Positions 1 through 6,217 of a stretch of 11,226 bases of DNA are shown piece after piece (the stretch's first letter is position 1; each line of letters begins with the position of its first letter). The notes beneath the pieces are model-generated. The model saw only the letters and a list, made by a program, of their open reading frames with translations. It did not search any database and was not told the origin of the DNA. A program made the translations under genes and the position numbers. The stretch comes from Oscillospiraceae bacterium (GTDB lineage: Bacteria > Bacillota > Clostridia > Oscillospirales > Oscillospiraceae): positions 1 to 11,226 of the forward strand of contig JAQVYO010000043.1 of NCBI GenBank assembly GCA_028708585.1, written 5' to 3'.

Positions 1-24
1 AAAAATTGCTAGCGTCTTTTTCAT
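1..24 (-). CDS. N-terminus of a riboswitch-controlled secreted protein (partial)
   Basis: Only eight codons are in the window (MKKTLAIF), reading leftwards off the edge. The ATG is the complement of 22-24 and has a strong ribosome binding site, GGAGG, at 33-37 (minus strand), eight bases upstream. A c-di-GMP-I riboswitch lies about 95 bases upstream in the same orientation. The lysine-rich start followed by hydrophobic residues resembles the signal peptide start MKKVLVI of the secreted protein at 780-1766, which has its own closely similar riboswitch. I infer a second exported surface protein, perhaps a paralogue; the family cannot be determined from eight residues. Confidence 0.65.
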
Positions 25-117
25 GTTATTTTACCTCCACATTTCAATAGTCATCTTTCCAGCAACCGGCCCAAAATTTTTTTACAATAAAGAAGCCGGC
101 TACAGCCTGTTGTACGT

Positions 118-189
118 GGCAACTGGCTATCTTATCCGGCAGGACTTAGACCCTCTAGTTTTGCGCCACAGGCTTTCGCCTGTTTTGCC
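118..189 (-). promoter_or_regulatory. c-di-GMP-I (GEMM-I) riboswitch 1
   Basis: Read on the minus strand it has the GEMM-I core in order: GGCAAAA, a P2 hairpin CAGGC-GAAA-GCCTG with GNRA tetraloop, the conserved GCGCAAA, then GGGTCTAAG, and a closing GATAGCCAGTTGCC. P1 is GGCAA (185-189) with UUGCC (118-122). The class binds cyclic di-GMP in mRNA leaders. It precedes the partial gene at 1-24. No hairpin plus U-tract follows, so the expression platform differs from that of riboswitch 2. Possible alternative pairing partners are ACAGGC at 105-110, identical to the P2 5' arm, and a GTAGCCGGC/GCCGGTTGC stem (94-102 with 62-70). Confidence 0.9.
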
Positions 190-210
190 TTTATCAATTT
201 TTATGCTTAT

Positions 211-239
211 ATATTAAAAATGCTTTAAAACTTAGAAAA
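211..239 (-). promoter_or_regulatory. Possible promoter of riboswitch 1 transcript
   Basis: By alignment with the upstream region of riboswitch 2, the -10 would be TAATAT (211-216 complement), followed by AAGCAT where the other copy has GAGCAT. At a 17-base spacing the -35 is the poor TTTTCT (234-239). The assignment rests mostly on the paralogous leader. Confidence 0.35.
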
Positions 240-317
240 ATTGCAAAATTTTAATCTTTTAAGCATTTTTTATTTTCCCTTTGCATAAAAGCGTTCTGCC
301 TTCTTACAGGAGACGCT

Positions 318-350
318 TGAAAAGAAAAGCTGACAGGCTTCTCTTTTTTT
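318..350 (-). terminator. Intrinsic terminator of the secreted-protein operon
   Basis: An 11-bp stem (337-347 with 320-330, one G-U pair) with loop CTGTCA starts directly after the stop codon of the 132-aa gene. On the minus strand its 3' arm is itself U-rich (GCTTTTCTTTT). A T-run also follows on the plus strand, so it may work in both directions. It separates the operon from the riboswitch 1 transcript. Confidence 0.7.
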
Positions 351-351
351 A

Positions 352-750
352 CTAAGGCATCATCTGATTGGTTGGATCAGGCGCCGCCGGGCCTCCCCCG
401 TTCGGCCCTAAATCAGACGTCTGCCCATCCGCGCTTACGTTGCCCGTATTTTCGTTTTGCACTTTTTCCGGGAACGCAGGAGAAGTTCCGTCAGGCATGT
501 CAGTTTGCTGCTTCTCTGTTTGGGCATCCTGCTGGCCTGCCACCGCTTTAGAAGACGCCTTTGCGCTTTGCTCCGCCAGCTGCCCCTCTTTCGCTTGGGC
601 CGCTTCCTTTTGCTGCGCAACCCAACCGGAATCAGGCACAATCCCAATTCCGTACTCTGACGAAGTCGTATAACAGGAGAGCGTACCGACGGTTGCGGTG
701 CACAGCACCAAACAAACGAGACCCGCAATGACCAGCATTTTGACCCTCAT
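352..750 (-). CDS. Secreted low-complexity protein, second gene of the c-di-GMP operon
   Basis: A 132-aa protein of no family I recognise. Residues 1-27 form a hydrophobic signal or anchor ending in VGTLSCYT, which parallels AGTLANYT in the upstream gene and resembles SipW-type signals of TasA/camelysin proteins. Residues 40-82 are rich in Ala, Gln, Lys and Glu and probably helical; residues 83-132 are rich in Pro, Gly and Asn and probably disordered. The gene starts 29 bases after the 328-aa gene and is followed at once by a terminator, so it should share the riboswitch-controlled promoter. Start choice is uncertain: the first ATG gives a positively charged MRVK n-region but has a weak ribosome site, while GAGGG lies five bases before the in-frame ATG at 738. 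A minor matrix component or a chaperone for its partner are both inference. Confidence 0.75.
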   Translation of the reverse strand: MRVKMLVIAGLVCLVLCTATVGTLSCYTTSSEYGIGIVPDSGWVAQQKEAAQAKEGQLAEQSAKASSKAVAGQQDAQTEKQQTDMPDGTSPAFPEKVQNENTGNVSADGQTSDLGPNGGGPAAPDPTNQMMP

Positions 751-779
751 CGGTTATCACACTTTCTATCCAGAATCCG

Positions 780-1766
780 TCAAGGCAAATTCACACGATA
801 AACGTTTTCAACCGCCGCCGTTATATTATTTCCGGAAACGCCGTCCTTCACCGATACCGATGTAACCGGCTGATCGCCCTTTCCAACCGCGAGTCCGCCC
901 AACGTGATGCTTGCTCCGGGCGGAATGACTTTATTATAGTCGTTCGGGCATTCAAACATATAAGATCCCGTTCCTGCATCGGAAGACACCATTTGCGCAT
1001 CCCAATATTGATAAATTTGTTCCGGAAACAGAAATTTGAGCTGCCATTGCTGAACGGCTGTTTCCGAATTGTTTGTAATGGTCACTCTGAATTTGTGTTT
1101 ATAGGTCTGGCCTACCAAAGCCCCTGCATCTGCATCCCACGTTCCGCCTTCCGCCCAAACCTGCCCCGCCTCATATTTGACGGCAACGTTGCTTTGCGCA
1201 GGGTCGGGATTGGGGTTGGTTTCGTTCTGACAGACGGCCACCTGCTTTGCAACGGCGGAAACATTGACGGTGGTTCCGAATTGGCTGCCGGCGTAATTCA
1301 TATCCACCTCGTCGTTTCCGGGCCAATGGATCTCCACGCTATATGCCGCACTCTGGCCAATATCCGACAATGGGAAAGACCCTTTTACCTCCATCACGCC
1401 GGTCCCCGCTTGAGAAGCAACCACAGTTCCGTTTGCGTCTTTTATGGTAACAACCAGAGGATTGATAGCGGACTTTCCCGGTGTCGCGTGAACGTCAAAA
1501 GTCAGATCATAATCCAGATTTGTTTCTGTGATTAAATTTTCGTTATAATTCCGAACGCCAAATTGCCATACTACCGTTTCCGTCGGGGCGATTTTAATAT
1601 CATGCTGAAAGGTGTCCGTGCCGTCTTCCATAAAAATGAATTCTTTTCCGACCACACTGCCGGACGCTACATCATCTAATGCAACCGTATAATTGGCCAG
1701 GGTTCCTGCCAGCACCGATCCGACAATCGCAAGAACCAAAACAGAAATAACAAGTACTTTTTTCAT
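780..1766 (-). CDS. Secreted TasA/camelysin-like protein with CBM2-like C-terminal domain
   Basis: A 328-aa exported protein. Residues 1-27 form a SipW-type signal (MKKVLVI... then AGTLANYT), the pattern seen in TasA and camelysin relatives processed by a SipW-like signal peptidase. Residues 28-175 form a beta-rich domain (for example VVWQFGVRNYNEN and TTVNVSAVAKQ). A Pro/Asn linker (NPNPDPAQ) spans about 181-192. Residues 196-305 look like a CBM2-type beta-sandwich: FRVTITNNS, WQLKFLF, then YWDA and VIPPGASITLGG, resembling the conserved Trp and PxGxS positions of cellulose-binding modules. The ribosome site is AGGGTG six bases before the ATG. It is the first gene after riboswitch 2 and its promoter. 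I infer a c-di-GMP-controlled adhesin or matrix subunit that may bind polysaccharide. The CBM assignment is by eye. No SipW peptidase gene is in the window. Confidence 0.8.
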   Translation of the reverse strand: MKKVLVISVLVLAIVGSVLAGTLANYTVALDDVASGSVVGKEFIFMEDGTDTFQHDIKIAPTETVVWQFGVRNYNENLITETNLDYDLTFDVHATPGKSAINPLVVTIKDANGTVVASQAGTGVMEVKGSFPLSDIGQSAAYSVEIHWPGNDEVDMNYAGSQFGTTVNVSAVAKQVAVCQNETNPNPDPAQSNVAVKYEAGQVWAEGGTWDADAGALVGQTYKHKFRVTITNNSETAVQQWQLKFLFPEQIYQYWDAQMVSSDAGTGSYMFECPNDYNKVIPPGASITLGGLAVGKGDQPVTSVSVKDGVSGNNITAAVENVYRVNLP

Positions 1767-1806
1767 TGCAACACCCTATTACATCATTACATAGTAAAGT
1801 ATGAAA

Positions 1807-1846
1807 GAAAATAAAAATGCCGATACAAAAATAAATTTGTAGCGGC
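1807..1846 (-). terminator. Riboswitch 2 expression-platform terminator
   Basis: On the minus strand GCCGCTACAAA (1836-1846) pairs with TTTGTATCGGC (1819-1829), with one C/T mismatch and loop TTTATT. It is followed by ATTTTTATTTTC. The 5' arm overlaps the 3' strand of riboswitch P1 (UUGCC, 1844-1848), so a closed P1 and the full terminator cannot form together. This predicts that c-di-GMP binding favours read-through (an ON switch). Confidence 0.75.
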
Positions 1847-1920
1847 AACCGGCAATCATATCCTCTTATTAAAGGACTTAGACCCTATAGCTTTGCGCCA
1901 CAGGCTTTCGCCTGTTTTGC
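1844..1920 (-). promoter_or_regulatory. c-di-GMP-I (GEMM-I) riboswitch 2
   Basis: The minus strand reads GCAAAACAGGC-GAAA-GCCTGT, then GGCGCAAAGC, GGGTCTAAG and GATTGCCGGTTGCC, which are the ordered conserved elements of GEMM-I. P1 is short: GCAA (1917-1920) with UUGC (1845-1848). The P2/J region is nearly identical to riboswitch 1 (142-188 against 1874-1920), while the distal P3 part differs. It lies between a consensus promoter and a terminator in the leader of the 780-1766 gene. Confidence 0.92.
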
Positions 1921-1960
1921 TTTTTTCACATTGAGGTTTCTATGAACTTTTGATGCTCAT

Positions 1961-1989
1961 ATTTTAACAGTTATAGCATGAATTGTCAA
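1961..1989 (-). promoter_or_regulatory. Sigma-A promoter of the secreted-protein operon
   Basis: On the minus strand TTGACA (1984-1989), a 17-base spacer and TAAAAT (1961-1966). Transcription would begin about 30 bases before the riboswitch 2 aptamer. Confidence 0.85.
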
Positions 1990-2128
1990 TTCCTTTTTCC
2001 ACAAACCTTTTTCTTTTTTGAATTAATTTTTGCACCTTTTTCACCTAATATATTTTAAAAATTTTAAGAAAATCTTCCATTTTTGTAGTAAAATAAAAGT
2101 AATGGATTTCTTATGGGGGCTATTTTCA

Positions 2129-3748
2129 ATGAATTATCTGTTAAGCGGGCTTCTTATCGCGCTGATTGTAATCGCTGCGGTTTTGCTGCTCTATTCTATT
2201 AAAACCAAAAGCGCTCAGATCGCGCTGTTATATGTCCTCTTTTTTTGCGTTGTGGATTATTCCATTGGTTATTCTTTGGAACTGCTTGCCAACACTGAAC
2301 AACAAATGATGCTCTGCAATTTGATTCAGTTTATCGGCATTCCGCTGATCCCCGCTTTATGGCTGATTTACATACTAAATGATATTCACTACAATACTAA
2401 ATGTTTCTTTTCGCCAGTCTATTCATACTCGATTCTCTTTATTCCATTTCTTTGTTTTATCGCCCGGCTGACCAATTCGATCCACCATCTTTACTATGTT
2501 GCCTTCCACATCGAACCGCGGCCTTTTCCCGTTCTCATCCTTGAAAAGGGGCCATTTTATTATCTTTTAACCGTCTATTCTTTTCTCTGTATTGCCTGTT
2601 CCGCCCTCTTATTGCTGAAAAGTATAAAAAAAGGCACTGAATTAGCCGTTTCCCGCTCGAAGCTCCTGATGCTCATCATGATCACCCCCTCCGCGGCTTT
2701 GCTGCTCAAATTGTTTGGATATTCCCCCTGGGGAATCGACCTGCTTCCTTTTTCATTTTTGATTTCATTGTTTTTTTTCTGCCAGGGATTTCGAAAGTAT
2801 TATTTGCTGGATGAAAAATATCTGCTGATTGATGAACTGCAGTCCAACGGCAATATTCTGTTGATGGTTTTGGAAGCCATTGACAATGTCATTATTTTAT
2901 TTGACAACGCAAGCGACCGGGTTTGGCTGATGAACGACGTTTACACAAGCTGTTTCGGAGAACCGCTGGACCGCAACATCAAACCGGCGCTGGATCAGAT
3001 TCTGGATCGGATCCATCCGGAAGATAAAAAGATGGTCCAACAGGAATTTTCCTTAATCAAACATGTCAGCCGCGAAAACGGCGGCAGATTTGAATATCGC
3101 ATGCGAAACAAAAGCAATGAATATATTTGGGTTCGCTCAGATATTCGTCTCGTTTCAAATTCCAGCCGGAAGGGAAAGCTGGTTTTATTCAACATCAACA
3201 ATATTAACGAAGAGCGGAAAACACTGGAGGCGCTTACCAAACGCGCGGAAATGGACGTAACCGGAATCTATAACCGGGTTACCGCCTTTGAAAAAATCAA
3301 CGAATATTTATCTTCCAATTTAAAAAATAAGACGTATGCCCTCTTGCTGTTTGACATTGATAATCTGAAAAAAATCAACGACAGTTGCGGGCACTATACC
3401 GGTGACCTTGTGATCGACGGTTTTGTTCAGGTGCTGCGTAGCAAAATTCAAAGCAAATCCATTTTGGGCAGGCTGGGGGGAGACGAATTTATCGCATTTT
3501 TATTGAATGTCCCTTCCAAAAAAGATCTTGAGCTGCTGTTGAAGGACATTATGCGGGACAGCAATGAATTGCAGCAGAAGTTTGCGCTCCCCCTTCCGGT
3601 TTCCATCAGTGTCGGCATTGCTCAAACATCAAGCCGTGTCCTCACGCTGCAAAAACTGTATGAAAACGCGGACATTGCTTTATATAAAGTAAAAGGCGAT
3701 TGTAAAAACGATTTTTGTTTTCATGATTCTCTGCCACCTACCAAATAA
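2129..3748 (+). CDS. Membrane 7TM-PAS-GGDEF diguanylate cyclase
   Basis: A 539-aa protein predicted to make c-di-GMP from two GTP at the membrane. Residues 1-227 form a seven-helix sensor of the 'histidine kinase N-terminal 7TM' type (IGIPLIPALWLIYIL, TNSIHHLYY, KGPFYYLLTVYS, then LLDEKYLLIDEL). Residues 242-365 form a PAS fold (IHPEDKKMV, FEYRMRNKSNEYIWVRSD). Residues 372-533 form the GGDEF domain with DVTGIYNR, the metal-binding FDIDNLKKIND and an intact GGDEF at 450-454. The RxxD inhibitory site is absent: the equivalent positions are Gln and Ser. I chose the ATG at 2129 because GGGGG lies nine bases upstream and the hydrophobic domain starts there. An open frame reaches 2030, but its upstream ATGs at 2030 and 2102 have no ribosome site. 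It is divergent from the c-di-GMP-riboswitch operon. I see no convincing promoter in 1990-2128. Confidence 0.9.
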   Translation: MNYLLSGLLIALIVIAAVLLLYSIKTKSAQIALLYVLFFCVVDYSIGYSLELLANTEQQMMLCNLIQFIGIPLIPALWLIYILNDIHYNTKCFFSPVYSYSILFIPFLCFIARLTNSIHHLYYVAFHIEPRPFPVLILEKGPFYYLLTVYSFLCIACSALLLLKSIKKGTELAVSRSKLLMLIMITPSAALLLKLFGYSPWGIDLLPFSFLISLFFFCQGFRKYYLLDEKYLLIDELQSNGNILLMVLEAIDNVIILFDNASDRVWLMNDVYTSCFGEPLDRNIKPALDQILDRIHPEDKKMVQQEFSLIKHVSRENGGRFEYRMRNKSNEYIWVRSDIRLVSNSSRKGKLVLFNINNINEERKTLEALTKRAEMDVTGIYNRVTAFEKINEYLSSNLKNKTYALLLFDIDNLKKINDSCGHYTGDLVIDGFVQVLRSKIQSKSILGRLGGDEFIAFLLNVPSKKDLELLLKDIMRDSNELQQKFALPLPVSISVGIAQTSSRVLTLQKLYENADIALYKVKGDCKNDFCFHDSLPPTK

Positions 3749-3794
3749 ATTTATTTAAATCTTTTTCTTCTTTTCTCCAAATTTAAAAAATTTC

Positions 3795-3823
3795 TTGACA
3801 TCCGGGCCGGAATGGAATATCAT
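3795..3823 (+). promoter_or_regulatory. Sigma-A promoter of a putative small RNA
   Basis: TTGACA (3795-3800), a 17-base spacer and TATCAT (3818-3823). The predicted start, about 3829-3831, coincides with the first base pairs of an 11-bp inverted repeat. No ORF with a ribosome site follows before the strong terminator at 3891-3938. Confidence 0.7.
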
Positions 3824-3828
3824 ATGTG

Positions 3829-3938
3829 TATCGTTATTCTTTTAAAAAAATAACGATACAACATTATTTTTCCTTTTCTTTTTCCTTTTTATCAGCAGGA
3901 TCTCCTAAGCGCATCCTTAGGAGATCCTGCTGATTTTT
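3829..3938 (+). ncRNA. Candidate small RNA, about 110 nt
   Basis: The unit is bounded by a consensus promoter and a strong intrinsic terminator and holds no ORF. The transcript would begin with a perfect hairpin (GTATCGTTATT at 3828-3838 with AATAACGATAC at 3849-3859). A pyrimidine-only-like stretch of U and C runs follows (about 3864-3890), then the terminator stem. The unpaired U/C stretch could pair with purine-rich Shine-Dalgarno regions. I recognise no known RNA family. Alternatively the inverted repeat is an operator and the unit is an attenuated leader. Confidence 0.45.
3891..3938 (+). terminator. Strong intrinsic terminator (19-bp perfect stem)
   Basis: The arms 3891-3909 and 3916-3934 are perfectly complementary with loop CGCATC, followed by TTTTT (3934-3938). 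It ends the putative small RNA and would also catch read-through from the diguanylate cyclase gene, which has no clear terminator of its own. Confidence 0.85.
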
Positions 3939-3988
3939 ATGGAGAAATATAAATGAACTTTTGAATTTTCTTTTCCTTTGATTTCCTT

Positions 3989-3994
3989 TATAAT
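3989..3994 (+). promoter_or_regulatory. Possible -10 box for the yyaL-like gene
   Basis: A perfect TATAAT, but the -35 at 17 bases is only TTTTCT (3966-3971). Transcription would start near 4001, so the mRNA would begin just ahead of the 4009-4046 hairpin. Confidence 0.4.
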
Positions 3995-4008
3995 TATATT
4001 AAAGCGGA

Positions 4009-4046
4009 GATCTGCCCCTGGTATCGCAGAATACCAGGGGCAGATC
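4009..4046 (+). repeat. Perfect 16-bp hairpin in the leader of the yyaL-like gene
   Basis: GATCTGCCCCTGGTAT (4009-4024) and its exact complement (4031-4046) enclose the loop CGCAGA. No U-tract follows on either strand, so it is not a simple terminator. It leaves the ribosome site AAGGAGG (4067-4073) free. A stabilising 5' stem-loop or a protein-binding leader element is the likeliest role. Confidence 0.7.
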
Positions 4047-4081
4047 AGGAAAAACTATTTAAAAATAAGGAGGCGGCGCTC

Positions 4082-6136
4082 ATGACACAAAACAGGAAAC
4101 CCAACCGGCTGACAAAGGAAAAGTCCCCCTATTTATTGCAGCATGCATATAACCCTGTAAACTGGTATCCCTGGGGGGAAGAAGCCTTTGAAAAAGCAAA
4201 AAAAGAAGACAAGCCCATTTTTTTATCCGTCGGTTACTCCACCTGCCACTGGTGTCACGTGATGGAACGGGAGTCCTTTGAGGACGAAGAAGTTGCATCC
4301 CTACTCAATCAGTCATTTGTAGCGATTAAGGTGGACCGGGAAGAGCGCCCGGACATTGACGCGGTTTATATGAAAGTCTGCCAAGCCATGACCGGCTCGG
4401 GCGGCTGGCCCACCACCCTGTTTCTCTCTCCGGATCAGACGCCCTTTTTTGCGGGCACATATTTTCCAAAGCACACGCGCTATCAGTTCATAGGCCTTAT
4501 CGAGCTGCTGCAAACCGTCGCCCAAAAGTGGAAAACAGACCGTGAGCTGCTTTTGGAGGCAGGGCAAAAAACGGTTCAATTGCTTCAAGAGGAGCAAAAC
4601 ACCGTTCCCGCCCAGCCGTCGGAACAACTGTTCCAACGAGCCTATGCAATGTTTTCCCGCAGCTTCGACCCGCGCTGGGGCGGATTCGGTGGCGCTCCTA
4701 AATTTCCCGCTCCCCAAAATCTGATGTTTTTGCTGCGGTATGGCGTCTATCTTCAGGAGCCAAATGCAATTTCCATGGTGGAAAAAACGCTGGAACAAAT
4801 GTACCGCGGCGGATTATTCGACCATATCGGAGGCGGTTTTTCCCGTTACTCCACAGATGAAAAATGGCTGGTTCCTCATTTTGAAAAAATGCTTTATGAC
4901 AATGCTCTTTTGACGCTGACCTATCTGGAAGCGTTCCAAGTCACCGGACGGGCGCTGTATGCTTCCGTTGCAAAGCGGACCCTCGCTTATATTCAAAAAG
5001 AAATGACCCATCCGGCAGGAGGATTCTATAGCGCTCAGGACGCTGACAGCGAAGGGGTGGAAGGAAAATATTATGTCTTTACTTCCGCGGAAATCCGCAC
5101 CCTCCTGGGGGAAAAGGAGGGGGAAGCCTTCTGCCATCATTTTGGCCTCACCGAATGGGGCAATTTTGAAGGAAAAAACATCCCGAACCTGTTGAAACAA
5201 GAAGAGAGGAACCCCCAGGATGAGTCGGTCCGCGCACTTACGAATACAGTTTACGAGTATCGCGGTTCCAGAATGAAACTGCATACAGACGATAAAATTC
5301 TCACTTCCTGGAATGCGCTTATGACAGCGGCCTTTTCCAAAGCCTATCAGGTTTTTCAGGAGCCTTGTTATCTGTCGGCTTCCGTTTCCGCCATGGAGTT
5401 TATCAAGCGGAATTTAACCGACAGGACGGATGGGCTGCGGGTGCGCTGGCGGGATGGAGAAGCGTCCGGGGCCGGCTATTTGGACGATTATGCGTTTTTC
5501 ATCTATTCCTGCCTGTCCCTGTATGAATCCACGTTGGAAACATCCTACCTGGAGACGGCCGCTCGGTTCGGAAAAAGGATGCTGGATGATTTTTGGGATA
5601 AACAGAACGGCGGCTTTTATTTGAGCGCAAAAAGCAGCGAACCGCTCATTGCACGGCCCAAAGAAATTTACGACGGCGCCATGCCCTCCGGCAATTCCAT
5701 GGCAGGCTATGTTCTGGCGAAACTGTTTCAACTGACAGGCGAACCCGTCTGGCGGGAAGCTTCCGAACGCCAAACGGCATTTTTAACCGCGCATTTAGAT
5801 CCATATCCCATCAGTTCGGGATTTGCGCTGGTCGCCGCCATGGCGGATTTTTACCCTCCGGAGGAAATCACCTGTATTCCCCGGACCAAGGAAGACGCGG
5901 AAGCATTCCGCCAGACGCTGGGCGGCTGTTTTCTTCCAAATTTGGCAGCGGCCATTAAATGGCCAGGGCAGCTTTCCCCCGCTCCATTTGCAAAAGACCT
6001 GACGGCTCTGGGTGAAAAAACCACCTATTATTTCTGTGAAAATCATGTTTGCCACGCTCCGGTCACCGATCTTGAAGAATTTCGCCGGCAATTGTCCCAA
6101 GCCCAGTTCGTCCACCGTCCCGCCTATCCGCTTTAA
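4082..6136 (+). CDS. yyaL: YyaL-type thioredoxin domain protein (DUF255 / SPATA20 family)
   Basis: 684 aa, full length for the family. The N-terminal ~165 residues form a thioredoxin-like DUF255 domain with the family signature SPYLLQHAYNPVNWYPWG, the CHWC redox motif at 55-58 followed by HVMERESF, then KVDREERPDID and GGWPTTLFL. The rest matches the alpha/alpha-barrel part of the family (GGGFSRYSTDEKWLVPHFEKMLYDNALL, DDKILTSWNALM, and GYLDDYAFF), ending with the usual CENHVCHAPV. The start has AAGGAGG eight bases upstream. The protein lacks a signal peptide and is probably cytoplasmic. The molecular function of bacterial members is not firmly known; the fold suggests thiol-redox plus a glycosidase- or epimerase-like barrel. 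It stands alone, behind a hairpin leader, and no terminator is evident on the plus strand after its stop. Confidence 0.93.
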   Translation: MTQNRKPNRLTKEKSPYLLQHAYNPVNWYPWGEEAFEKAKKEDKPIFLSVGYSTCHWCHVMERESFEDEEVASLLNQSFVAIKVDREERPDIDAVYMKVCQAMTGSGGWPTTLFLSPDQTPFFAGTYFPKHTRYQFIGLIELLQTVAQKWKTDRELLLEAGQKTVQLLQEEQNTVPAQPSEQLFQRAYAMFSRSFDPRWGGFGGAPKFPAPQNLMFLLRYGVYLQEPNAISMVEKTLEQMYRGGLFDHIGGGFSRYSTDEKWLVPHFEKMLYDNALLTLTYLEAFQVTGRALYASVAKRTLAYIQKEMTHPAGGFYSAQDADSEGVEGKYYVFTSAEIRTLLGEKEGEAFCHHFGLTEWGNFEGKNIPNLLKQEERNPQDESVRALTNTVYEYRGSRMKLHTDDKILTSWNALMTAAFSKAYQVFQEPCYLSASVSAMEFIKRNLTDRTDGLRVRWRDGEASGAGYLDDYAFFIYSCLSLYESTLETSYLETAARFGKRMLDDFWDKQNGGFYLSAKSSEPLIARPKEIYDGAMPSGNSMAGYVLAKLFQLTGEPVWREASERQTAFLTAHLDPYPISSGFALVAAMADFYPPEEITCIPRTKEDAEAFRQTLGGCFLPNLAAAIKWPGQLSPAPFAKDLTALGEKTTYYFCENHVCHAPVTDLEEFRRQLSQAQFVHRPAYPL

Positions 6137-6154
6137 TCGGGAAAAATACCAACG

Positions 6155-6200
6155 AAAAAAACTCGCCGGGCGATGCGCTTCCCTGAGCAAATCGCCCGCC
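6155..6200 (-). terminator. Intrinsic terminator of the DUF1294 gene
   Basis: On the minus strand GGGCGAT (6191-6197) pairs with ATCGCCC (6167-6173) around a 17-base loop with further partial pairing. It is followed by GGCGAG and a run of seven U (6155-6161). Confidence 0.7.
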
Positions 6201-6217
6201 TAAAATAAGCGGAAATT

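Noticed and set aside
368..673. Plus-strand open frames over the secreted-protein operon (also 993-1535)
   Set aside because: Antisense shadows of genes with signal peptides, an operon promoter and a terminator on the minus strand.
142..1920. The near-identical 47-base segments (142-188 and 1874-1920) as IS ends or CRISPR-like repeats
   Set aside because: Both match the conserved c-di-GMP-I riboswitch core with compensating stems and sit in gene leaders; no transposase or spacer pattern lies between them.
2030..2128. Longer N-terminus for the diguanylate cyclase
   Set aside because: ATGs at 2030 and 2102 have no ribosome site, and the extension is AT-rich sequence ahead of the family-typical start of the 7TM domain.
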